Below are positions 8,542 to 16,279 of a stretch of DNA of 64,000 nucleotides, piece after piece. The notes beneath the pieces are model-generated. The model worked only from the letters and a program-made list of their open reading frames with translations. It ran no database searches and was not told the origin of the DNA. The DNA comes from CAZKRL01 sp964555295 (lineage in GTDB: Bacteria; Bacteroidota; Bacteroidia; Flavobacteriales_D; Sanyastnellaceae), in contig CAZKRL010000001.1 of NCBI GenBank assembly GCA_964555295.1, forward strand, positions 1 to 64,000, in the 5' to 3' direction. Position 1 is the first letter of the stretch. The number at the start of each line of letters is the position of its first letter. A program made the translations under genes and the position numbers.

Positions 8542-10728
8542 TTACCTAGTGAATAACAACTCCCGCATTTTGGGTAATGGCCAACTGCTATCATCAGTAA
8601 TTAACTCCAGCGCATCGCAAGCAGTTCTCACTTTATCCATTGCGGGCTTCACTTTGCTACTATACACTTCAGCCCGTTTTTCAATATCCAACGAGTTTGC
8701 CTTATTGCGTTCCGTTATTAACATCAACACCGACGCATGAAGCTGATTTGCGTGCTGCGAAATTTGACGGATCAATTCGACCTGCGCTTTAGCTGTCTTC
8801 TTGGCTTCAGCGCTACCCAGCGCGGCAACGATTCCCTGGTAATTATCGGTTAGTTTTGTCTGATAGGCAAATACTGCAGGAAGTATATGGTTCATTGCTA
8901 AATCCTCAGTGGCAAGACATTCTATTTCACGCCGTCTTACATACGTTTCCACTTCAATCTCATACCTCGCATGAATCTCTTCGTGCGTTAATACATTGAG
9001 CGATTCGAAAACTTTCTGTACCTCTTTTTTCTTCCAAACTTTCAAGGCACTTGGTGTATCATTCAAATTACTCAATCCACGTTTAGCGGCTTCCTTAACC
9101 CATTCCTCGCCATACCCGTTACCTTCAAAACGAATGGGCTTTGACATCTTAATAAGCCTCTGAAGCTCCTTCAAAATAGCCTCATCCTTATCATCGCCCT
9201 TGGCAATCCTGGCATCAACATCCTTCTTAAATTGTATCAGGCGATGAGCAACAATTGTATTGAGAACAATCATTGCATTCGCACAATTCGCGCTAGACCC
9301 TACGGCACGAAATTCAAATTTGTTTCCTGTAAAGGCAAAGGGAGATGTCCTGTTCCTGTCGGTGTTGTCTAACAAAGCCTGAGGCAATTTGCCAATATTG
9401 AGCTTAAGATCCGTTTTATCTTCAGGAGTCATTTTACCGACCTTGATATTCTTCTCGAGTTCATCGAGCATTTTGCTGAGATGTCCGCCAAGGAAGGTAG
9501 ACATTATAGCTGGCGGCGCTTCATTCGCTCCGAGGCGATGATCATTGCCAACACCTGCAATACTGGCTCGCAGGACATCTGCATTCTCATAGATGGCGGC
9601 TACTGTGTTAACGAAGAAAGTCAAAAACTGAAGGTTCGTCTTAGGATTTTTTCCGGGCTTTAATAAGTTCACTCCCGTATTGGTGCTTAATGCCCAATTA
9701 TTATGTTTTCCGCTACCATTGATTCCTTCAAAAGGTTTTTCGTGAAGTAAGATTCTAAAATTATGCTTACGAGCTGTCTTCTCCAGCACGTCCATTACAA
9801 GCTGATTGTGATCATTCGCAAGATTTGCCTCCTCAAACATGGGCGCCAACTCAAACTGATTCGGAGCCACTTCATTATGTCTGGTAGTTACCGGTATACC
9901 GAGCAAATGAGATTCATATTCAAACTCGCGCATAAAAGCCATTACCCGTTCAGGTATACTTCCGAAGTAATGGTCCTCTAATTGTTGGCCTTTCGCCGGG
10001 CGAGCTCCGAACAATGCTCTGCCGGTTAGGGATATATCTGGTCGCGCATTATACAAACTGCTGTCTATCAAAAAATACTCTTGCTCCCAACCCAGAGTAA
10101 CACTGACCTTATTGACCTCCTTATCGAAGTATTGACAAACTTCTGTTGCCGCGCCATCCACCGCATGAAGTGCTTTCAGCAAAGGCATCTTATAGTCTAA
10201 GGCATGGCCTGTATAGGAAATGAAAATAGTTGGAATGCATAGCGTATTACCCACAATAAATGCCGGTGATGTAGGATCCCACAGAGTATATCCGCGCGCT
10301 TCAAAAGTGTTTCGCAATCCACCTGAAGGAAACGATGAAGCATCAGGCTCTTGCTGCACCAACATGCTTCCATCAAATTTCTCCAATGCCCTGCCATCAG
10401 CAAGCGGCTTGAAAAAACTATCATGCTTCTCAGCGGTACTACCTGTTAGCGGCTGAAACCAGTGTGTGTAATGAGTCACGCCCTTTTGTATTGACCACTC
10501 CTTCATTGCTGCTGCCACGTGATCTGCGGTTTGACGATCGATACGCTGACCCGAATTGATGCAGTTCATTAGCTTATCGTAAGCCTCTTCCGTAAGATGC
10601 TCACGCATCTTGTGGTAATGAAAAACATTTGCGCCGAAATACTCGCTGATTCTTCCTCCGAAATCAGGTAAATCAATCGCTTGTCTTGAATTCAACTCAG
10701 CCAATGCTTGAAAACGATGTGTAGACAT
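8542..10728 (-). CDS. glnN: Glutamine synthetase type III
   Basis: A 728-residue cytoplasmic enzyme making glutamine from glutamate, ammonia and ATP; the length is typical of GSIII (about 720-730) and far above GSI (about 470). Characteristic segments are FGANVFHYHKMREHL at the N-terminus, GWEQEYFLID, TTRHNEVAPNQFELAP, FEGINGSGKHNNWALSTNTG and NRTSPFAFTGNKFEFR, which contribute metal and substrate ligands. The C-terminal helical region (ALGSAEAKKTAKAQVELIRQ) is also GSIII-like. The gene is monocistronic with its own terminator, and no PII or ammonium transporter gene is adjacent. Confidence 0.97.
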   Translation of the reverse strand: MSTHRFQALAELNSRQAIDLPDFGGRISEYFGANVFHYHKMREHLTEEAYDKLMNCINSGQRIDRQTADHVAAAMKEWSIQKGVTHYTHWFQPLTGSTAEKHDSFFKPLADGRALEKFDGSMLVQQEPDASSFPSGGLRNTFEARGYTLWDPTSPAFIVGNTLCIPTIFISYTGHALDYKMPLLKALHAVDGAATEVCQYFDKEVNKVSVTLGWEQEYFLIDSSLYNARPDISLTGRALFGARPAKGQQLEDHYFGSIPERVMAFMREFEYESHLLGIPVTTRHNEVAPNQFELAPMFEEANLANDHNQLVMDVLEKTARKHNFRILLHEKPFEGINGSGKHNNWALSTNTGVNLLKPGKNPKTNLQFLTFFVNTVAAIYENADVLRASIAGVGNDHRLGANEAPPAIMSTFLGGHLSKMLDELEKNIKVGKMTPEDKTDLKLNIGKLPQALLDNTDRNRTSPFAFTGNKFEFRAVGSSANCANAMIVLNTIVAHRLIQFKKDVDARIAKGDDKDEAILKELQRLIKMSKPIRFEGNGYGEEWVKEAAKRGLSNLNDTPSALKVWKKKEVQKVFESLNVLTHEEIHARYEIEVETYVRRREIECLATEDLAMNHILPAVFAYQTKLTDNYQGIVAALGSAEAKKTAKAQVELIRQISQHANQLHASVLMLITERNKANSLDIEKRAEVYSSKVKPAMDKVRTACDALELITDDSSWPLPKMRELLFTR

Positions 10729-10759
10729 ATTATTTATGATTATTTTTAATTCAACGGCT

Positions 10760-10767
10760 CAAAATTA
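10760..10767 (-). promoter_or_regulatory. Putative -7 element of the glnN promoter
   Basis: TAATTTTG on the minus strand exactly matches TAnnTTTG and lies 32 bp before the glnN ATG. No convincing -33 box was seen at the expected distance. Confidence 0.35.
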
Positions 10768-10866
10768 AGGGGGTCATTTACATAATTCTATATTTTTTTT
10801 CACATCACCCCCCATATTTTTAGGGCAAGATTCAAAATTCATGATTTTTCTTCCAAATTTTTGCCC

Positions 10867-10897
10867 TTGATGTTAACCGATACATTCGTTAGGTTTG
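10867..10897 (+). promoter_or_regulatory. Putative Bacteroidetes-type promoter
   Basis: TTG (10867-10869) is followed after 20 nt by TAGGTTTG (10890-10897), an exact TAnnTTTG match. The ATG of the downstream gene is 17 bp beyond it, giving a short leader. Confidence 0.5.
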
Positions 10898-10913
10898 CGG
10901 AAACAGTAAGTTC

Positions 10914-12896
10914 ATGAAACTCAGTAAACATTTTTTGTTGGTCATGTTGATCTGTGCAGCCCCCACCCTAGCGGCATGGGCTCAGTATACAGCTCAGACC
11001 TTATTATCCAAGGGACCCAAAAAGAACATTCAAGTATCACCCGACGGCAAGAAAATTGCTTTTCTCAGTCTGGAAAACGGTATCTACCAAGTCTACAAGG
11101 AACACATCAATGGTGGCGAAATTCAGCAATTGTCAGCCGTAACAGGAGCAGACGTCTCACAGGTAGTATGGGTAGATGACGAAACTATTGTCTTTCTGCA
11201 CGAAACAGAGAAAAATGGAACTGACATGTTATACTCAGTGAATCTGGTTGACGCCAAAGCGCGTTTGATAACGCCCTCTGGGAGAGATGTAAACATTCTC
11301 GGTCTCGACAATAAAAACAATACCGTGATATTCGAGATGCGAGCAGAATCCGGGAAAGGCTATGACCTATGCAGCTTCAACAAGAAGTACAAGACATTTC
11401 AAACAATGAATAAGAATGAAGGCGATGTTACCTTTTGGGGGGTAACCTCTACCGGTCAACTGAACTGTTGGGTAGAAAACGGATCTGGTGGAGTAAGACT
11501 CATCGGATCCGTGGGTGGATCCAACTCTAAATTGTATACCCGTGAGTCATCCCATTATCTAAAACCCATAGCGCCTTCCGCCTCCAAAAAAGGAGGTTAC
11601 CTCTTTCTAACTGACCAAAAAAGTAAAGGGTTGCAATGCATCGGATACAACCTCATAACAGGCGAGGAGTTTACCGATATAAGCACACCAGAAGGAACAA
11701 CCATTCATGAATACACCACAGCCAACGCAGATGGTCGTTTACTTGAGTTAGCACTAAGAAATCTGAAAGACGGTTCCATCGAATACCAAACCATTGATCC
11801 CGCTTATGGGCAATTATTGACGGAAGTTGCCACGCGAACGAATTTATCGGGAAGATTAAAACTCACCAACACCGATGCTATCGAAAATGTTTGGATTTTC
11901 GAAATGTTGGATGAATTCGGCCGGATTAATACTATTCGTTATAACAAGGCCAATAAAGAAGTTAAAATTCTTGCCGGGGATATAGCTATCGACAAAAAAG
12001 AGGAAACCACTGCGCCGGCTTTCAATAGTGTTTCAAAAGGCAAAACCGTATCCGGGGCCCCGCTCAGGCGTGAATCAAGAAATCCGCTTTTCGACATGGA
12101 CGCCTCACTCTTCGCGACTCCAATTAGTTCTGTAATGACAAGTGAGAATGGTTACCTCATTCCTATGCAGGTATTCTCGCCTGCCGAGATAACCTCACAA
12201 ACTTTTTACGTGCTGCACATGCATACAACACCCCTGGCTGAAGCATCATATTTTAATGGCTATGCTCAATTTCTGGTATCCAACGGCCTTGGATATATCG
12301 ATTTCAATTTGTCTGCATACCCATCACAATCTTTGCGGGATGGCGCCGAATCATGGCTGAAATTAATAGCAAATGATTTATCAGCCGTAGAAAATTGGTT
12401 TGCACTATTAGGACTCTCTAAACCGAACAGAATTCTAATTTTCGCCGAGGGCATAGCGTCATTTCCCGCGCTTCAGTCATTGCTTACCGGCACATTCAGA
12501 TCTAATCAAATTGCATTATTGAATCCACTCACCGATATCAATTCTATCAAAACCCATTTGTCTTATTTGCCGCAATATCTTGAATCCGCTTTTTCCCAAT
12601 CCGGTGCTAAAGCGTTTCAGCCGCTATCCTTTGGATCTGCAAATCACCTCAATACCGATATCGCTATTATTACTTGCAAACAGGCGGATGCATTTATTTC
12701 AAAACAATCAAGTACACTCGCTGATAATCTTGGGAACAACTCCATCAAAACAACATCCATAACTATTTCCGACGGCACCTTTCACACCCCCAATGAAAAA
12801 GGACAGGCGGCGATCGCTGAAGAATTACTTACTTTCTTCATCAAATCGGTAAAAACCATTAATGATTCAACCGCCCCAGCTCCGAGTCGCAAATAG
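10914..12896 (+). CDS. Secreted S9 prolyl-oligopeptidase-like protein, apparently lacking the catalytic serine
   Basis: A 660-residue protein with a signal peptide (about 1-23, ending AAWAQ). It is followed by a TolB-like beta-propeller (IQVSPDGKKIAFLSLENG, VSQVVWVDDETIVFLHE) and a C-terminal alpha/beta-hydrolase-like domain, the S9 peptidase layout. Where family members have the nucleophile elbow G-x-S-x-G, this protein reads IFAEGIASF, with no serine at the centre. A His remains in the C-terminal SDGTFHTP, the position of the catalytic His. It may be a catalytically inactive homologue, for example a binding or chaperone-like protein. It is followed after 18 bp by tgt. Confidence 0.7.
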   Translation: MKLSKHFLLVMLICAAPTLAAWAQYTAQTLLSKGPKKNIQVSPDGKKIAFLSLENGIYQVYKEHINGGEIQQLSAVTGADVSQVVWVDDETIVFLHETEKNGTDMLYSVNLVDAKARLITPSGRDVNILGLDNKNNTVIFEMRAESGKGYDLCSFNKKYKTFQTMNKNEGDVTFWGVTSTGQLNCWVENGSGGVRLIGSVGGSNSKLYTRESSHYLKPIAPSASKKGGYLFLTDQKSKGLQCIGYNLITGEEFTDISTPEGTTIHEYTTANADGRLLELALRNLKDGSIEYQTIDPAYGQLLTEVATRTNLSGRLKLTNTDAIENVWIFEMLDEFGRINTIRYNKANKEVKILAGDIAIDKKEETTAPAFNSVSKGKTVSGAPLRRESRNPLFDMDASLFATPISSVMTSENGYLIPMQVFSPAEITSQTFYVLHMHTTPLAEASYFNGYAQFLVSNGLGYIDFNLSAYPSQSLRDGAESWLKLIANDLSAVENWFALLGLSKPNRILIFAEGIASFPALQSLLTGTFRSNQIALLNPLTDINSIKTHLSYLPQYLESAFSQSGAKAFQPLSFGSANHLNTDIAIITCKQADAFISKQSSTLADNLGNNSIKTTSITISDGTFHTPNEKGQAAIAEELLTFFIKSVKTINDSTAPAPSRK

Positions 12897-12914
12897 TTTG
12901 GCACACAACAGTAT

Positions 12915-14051
12915 ATGTCGCTAAGCTTCACCCTGACCCATACCGATAGCAATAGTTCGGCAAGGGCTGGAAAGATTGTAACTGACCACGGCGAAATTTG
13001 TACGCCCATATTCATGCCCGTTGGAACAGCAGGCACAGTGAAGGCGGTAACACAACAGGACCTTCAGAATGACATCAACGCCCAAATCATTTTAGGAAAC
13101 ACCTATCATTTGTACTTGAGACCAGGGTTAGATGTGTTACACCAAGCCGGCGGTCTGCATAAATTCAACGGGTGGAATCGCCCGATACTTACTGATAGCG
13201 GAGGTTATCAAGTTTACTCATTAAGTGACCGCAGAAAAATAACAGAGGAAGGGGTTAAATTTCAATCACACATAGACGGCTCATACCATATGTTCACGCC
13301 AGAAAACGTGATGGATATTCAGCGATCTATCGGTGCCGACATCATCATGGCGTTTGATGAATGTCCTCCCTTTCCAGCCGAAAAGAAATATGTGGAAACA
13401 TCAATGCATCTTACCCACAGATGGCTGCAACGATGTCTATCAAGAATTCAAGCCACAGAGCCGCTGTACGGATACCACCAGAGTTTATTTCCGATTGTGC
13501 AAGGAGGCGGCCATAAAGATTTGCGAAAACAAAGTGCTGAATTCATCGCAAATTGCAATGCAGAGGGCAATGCCATTGGCGGCCTAAGTGTAGGAGAACC
13601 AGCAGAATTAATGTATGAGATGACAGAGCTTGTTTGTTCCATTCTACCAAATAACAAACCTCGTTATCTTATGGGTGTAGGTACACCCATGAACATCATC
13701 GAATCTATTGCGCTTGGAGTAGATATGTTTGATTGCGTCATGCCCACTCGCAATGCACGTAATGGACAGATTTTCACTTGGAATGGTATTATCAATCTTC
13801 GCAATAAGAAATGGGAAAACGACTTCTCACCACTTGATGAGTCCGGTAATAGTTACGTTGATTCGTTTTATACTAAAGCATACGTGCGGCATCTTTTTAT
13901 AGCGGGTGAAATTCTAGCTCTCCAAATTGCATCCATTCACAATTTGAACTTTTACCTGTGCCTTGTGAAGACGGCAAGAGAGAGAATCATTGAGGGCACA
14001 TTCAGTGAGTGGAAAAAAAGTGTTTCAGAGGCATTAACGCGACGACTTTAA
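12915..14051 (+). CDS. tgt: tRNA-guanine(34) transglycosylase
   Basis: A 378-residue TIM-barrel enzyme exchanging guanine-34 for a queuine precursor in GUN-anticodon tRNAs. The general-acid Asp94 is in ILTDSGGYQVYSLS and the nucleophile Asp273 in MFDCVMPTRNARNG; the substrate-binding GNAIGGLSVGEP is also present. The region that normally carries the zinc ligands (CxCxxC...H) reads ESGNSYVDSFYTKAYVRHL (309-327): the three Cys are absent and only the His side remains. From memory, other Bacteroidetes TGTs share this loss. The stop overlaps the next ATG (TAATG), so tgt and the permease gene are translationally coupled. Confidence 0.95.
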   Translation: MSLSFTLTHTDSNSSARAGKIVTDHGEICTPIFMPVGTAGTVKAVTQQDLQNDINAQIILGNTYHLYLRPGLDVLHQAGGLHKFNGWNRPILTDSGGYQVYSLSDRRKITEEGVKFQSHIDGSYHMFTPENVMDIQRSIGADIIMAFDECPPFPAEKKYVETSMHLTHRWLQRCLSRIQATEPLYGYHQSLFPIVQGGGHKDLRKQSAEFIANCNAEGNAIGGLSVGEPAELMYEMTELVCSILPNNKPRYLMGVGTPMNIIESIALGVDMFDCVMPTRNARNGQIFTWNGIINLRNKKWENDFSPLDESGNSYVDSFYTKAYVRHLFIAGEILALQIASIHNLNFYLCLVKTARERIIEGTFSEWKKSVSEALTRRL

Positions 14052-15130
14052 TGAAGAAGATTGATGTCTACATAATTCGCAAATTCCTGGGCACTTTCTT
14101 CTTCATGATCGGAGCATTTGTATTAATTGCTATCATAGTTGATGTAAGTGAAAACATCGATGATCTTGTCAAAACCACTGCATCGTTTTGGCAAATTCTT
14201 AGCGAATACTATTTGAATTTCTGCTTCTATTTCGGAACACTTTTAAGCCCATTCATAATTTTTCTTTCCATTATTTGGTTTACTAGCAAGTTGGCTCAAC
14301 AATCTGAAATCATTGCCATGTTGAGCGGGGGAATTCCTTACCGGAGAATTCTCCTACCCTACTTTCTTTCCGCCACTATCCTAGTATTTCTATCGCTCTG
14401 GCTCAGTCATGTTATCGTTCCCAAAGCCAACAAAAAGAAGCTTGAGTTCGAGGTTACCTATTTGAAAGATCCAATAACCGTCACCGAACGATACGCACAC
14501 CGTGAGATAGAGCCCGGAACCATAGCATACTTCTACTCATTTCAGCCGGCCACTCTATCCGGAGATAATTTCTCGATTGAAAAATGGAAAGATGATACCC
14601 TTACCTATAAACTTATGGCATCCTCAGCCACATATATGCCAGATGTTACACAATGGCGCATCAACCAAGCTGTGATCAGAGAATGGACTGCGGATGGCCA
14701 ACAACGAGTTTACGAGCGCACTCAAATCGATACAATTTTACCTATGGATGAGCAAGATTTTGGACTTCGCGCTGAGATAACTTCCGCAATGTCATCAGAA
14801 GAGTTAAGCAAATTCATAGAAGAGCAGCGATTGGGTGGCACTGGCCGTGTAGCCCAATTTGAGCTGGAGAAATACAACAGAACCGCAGTACCTTTTTCCA
14901 TTTATGTATTAACTCTCATAGGGGTTTCAGTAGCCAGCCGAAAACAGCGTGGCGGTATCGGACTGCACTTAATGCTTGCCGTTATCATAGGGTTTGTTTT
15001 CGTATTCATCTCCAGAATGATGGCCGTAAGTTCTATGAATCTCGGCCTATCTGCGAGCCTGGCAGTCTGGGTATCAAATATAATATTCGTGTTTTTCGGA
15101 CTATTCCTATACTCCAGAGCACAGAAATAA
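14051..15130 (+). CDS. LptF/LptG family lipopolysaccharide export permease
   Basis: A 359-residue inner-membrane permease subunit of the Lpt machine that extracts LPS from the inner membrane. Three N-terminal membrane segments (about 10-32, 58-80, 100-125), a large periplasmic beta-jellyroll region (about 130-280) and three C-terminal segments match the YjgP/YjgQ fold. The motif SGGIPYRRILLPYF sits between segments 2 and 3. The ATG at 14051 overlaps the tgt stop by 1 bp; a longer frame open to 14009 lies inside tgt and is rejected. F and G paralogues cannot be separated here. A hairpin at 15133-15155 ends the operon. Confidence 0.92.
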   Translation: MKKIDVYIIRKFLGTFFFMIGAFVLIAIIVDVSENIDDLVKTTASFWQILSEYYLNFCFYFGTLLSPFIIFLSIIWFTSKLAQQSEIIAMLSGGIPYRRILLPYFLSATILVFLSLWLSHVIVPKANKKKLEFEVTYLKDPITVTERYAHREIEPGTIAYFYSFQPATLSGDNFSIEKWKDDTLTYKLMASSATYMPDVTQWRINQAVIREWTADGQQRVYERTQIDTILPMDEQDFGLRAEITSAMSSEELSKFIEEQRLGGTGRVAQFELEKYNRTAVPFSIYVLTLIGVSVASRKQRGGIGLHLMLAVIIGFVFVFISRMMAVSSMNLGLSASLAVWVSNIIFVFFGLFLYSRAQK

Positions 15131-15132
15131 AA

Positions 15133-15155
15133 AAAGCCGTCAATACAACGGCTTT
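15133..15155. terminator. Intrinsic terminator between the permease gene and tRNA-Arg
   Basis: AAAGCCGT (15133-15140) pairs perfectly with ACGGCTTT (15148-15155) around loop CAATACA, directly after the permease stop. A/T tracts at both ends make it suitable for both strands; the tRNA 3' end is 2 bp away on the opposite strand. Confidence 0.75.
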
Positions 15156-15156
15156 G

Positions 15157-15228
15157 TGACCCCGAAGGGATTCGAACCCCTATCTGAGGAACCGGAATCC
15201 TCCATTCTATCCATTAAACTACGGGGCC
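15157..15228 (-). tRNA. tRNA-Arg, anticodon CCG
   Basis: A complete cloverleaf is readable on the minus strand. The acceptor stem GGCCCCG/CGGGGTC has one G-U pair. The anticodon stem GAGGA/TCCTC encloses loop TTCCGGT, giving anticodon CCG (codon CGG). The T-arm is AGGGG-TTCGAAT-CCCTT and the discriminator base is A. CCA is not encoded (TCA then CAAAG follows). Confidence 0.96.
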
Positions 15229-15392
15229 GAATACACTCGCAATTAAAAAGCGTGGTCAAAATTAGAGAACTTCTCTGTGTTCTCAACTTCGCAACACCGC
15301 TTAAACATTAGTTCTTATTCATCCTCAATATTCAGGTAATGATAAAAATTACTTCCAACTGAAACTCTTTGCCAATATGAACCTATTTAAGA

Positions 15393-16145
15393 TCAATCCT
15401 TATCATAATCAAAATCAGATTCCTTCATTTTATTAAGTTGCCTCAATCTTACCTTATACTCCCTAAAGCGATCACGCACATAAATTAAGAAGTCGTACTG
15501 AGTGGAATTTCGCATGAATTCATCCGACACATTCAAATAGTCAATGAAATCATCAAACTGTGTATTGTCCAGTTGTATAATCTCATAATCTACATAATGA
15601 CGAAAAAGCTCTTTCAGTAACGCTCTTTTACGGTCTTCATTAACAAGATAAGCGACCTCCCTCTTCGACTGTTCTTTTTTACTGAACTGTTGATATAGGA
15701 ATGTTATGGGACTCGACGCAGCGTTGATACCACTCAGCATGTAATCACTCTCATTATAACCTAAGCGCTCGATATCTTCCTGGATTGCTTCCAAATCGCG
15801 CGGACCAAAAATCTCAACCACTGGCATTTCATATACTCTAAGATCAAGATACACATCGCGCTGATAGATATTATCCGGCAATATCTCCGGAATGACAAAA
15901 GTTCGAGAGTGATAGCCCAAGGCAGTGATTGTAATTGTGTCGTTGTTAAAGCAATGCACTCTAAATTCACCATTCGGGTCACCAAAAGCACCTCGCTTGG
16001 TTCGTTTATTCAATACTATAGAGTTGGGCAAAGGATATCCGCTTTCATCAAATACCCTCCCGCTCACCAATATTTCCGTTTGACCCAAAAGATCCGTGAA
16101 AAACAGGGGCAGAACAAAAAACAGCGAGATAAGATTCTTATTCAT
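15393..16145 (-). CDS. Secreted CarboxypepD_reg-like domain protein
   Basis: A 250-residue protein with a signal peptide (about 1-21, ending DLLGQ). A carboxypeptidase-regulatory-like beta-sandwich follows (about 25-100: LVSGRVFDESGYPLPNSIVLNKRTKRGAFGD split by turns, then ITALGYHSRTF). This domain is common at the N-terminus of TonB-dependent receptors, but no barrel follows. The C-terminal 130 residues are charged and helical with no recognised domain. It is divergent from the E-set repeat operon and shares its 125-bp intergenic region, which contains a perfect inverted repeat, so the two may be co-regulated. Function unknown. Confidence 0.78.
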   Translation of the reverse strand: MNKNLISLFFVLPLFFTDLLGQTEILVSGRVFDESGYPLPNSIVLNKRTKRGAFGDPNGEFRVHCFNNDTITITALGYHSRTFVIPEILPDNIYQRDVYLDLRVYEMPVVEIFGPRDLEAIQEDIERLGYNESDYMLSGINAASSPITFLYQQFSKKEQSKREVAYLVNEDRKRALLKELFRHYVDYEIIQLDNTQFDDFIDYLNVSDEFMRNSTQYDFLIYVRDRFREYKVRLRQLNKMKESDFDYDKD

Positions 16146-16204
16146 TCAGGCAACCGCAAATGTCGATACGTTGAATACTTTGTTACGATTTTTACAGGTG
16201 CAAT

Positions 16205-16234
16205 TTTGTTAGTGTACTATGTACACTATATTTC
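16205..16234 (+). promoter_or_regulatory. Putative promoter with operator-like palindrome between the boxes
   Basis: TTTG (16205-16208), an 18-nt spacer, and TATATTTC (16227-16234; one mismatch to TAnnTTTG). A perfect inverted repeat TAGTGTAC-TAT-GTACACTA (16210-16228) fills the spacer and overlaps the -7 box, where a bound repressor would block polymerase. Confidence 0.5.
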
Positions 16235-16279
16235 GAACTTTCATAATACTAACCTCATATTAACCCGAAAATGATTTTT

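Noticed and set aside
14009..14050. Longer start for the LptF/G permease
   Set aside because: It lies inside tgt; the ATG at 14051 forms a TAATG junction and begins right at the first conserved segment.
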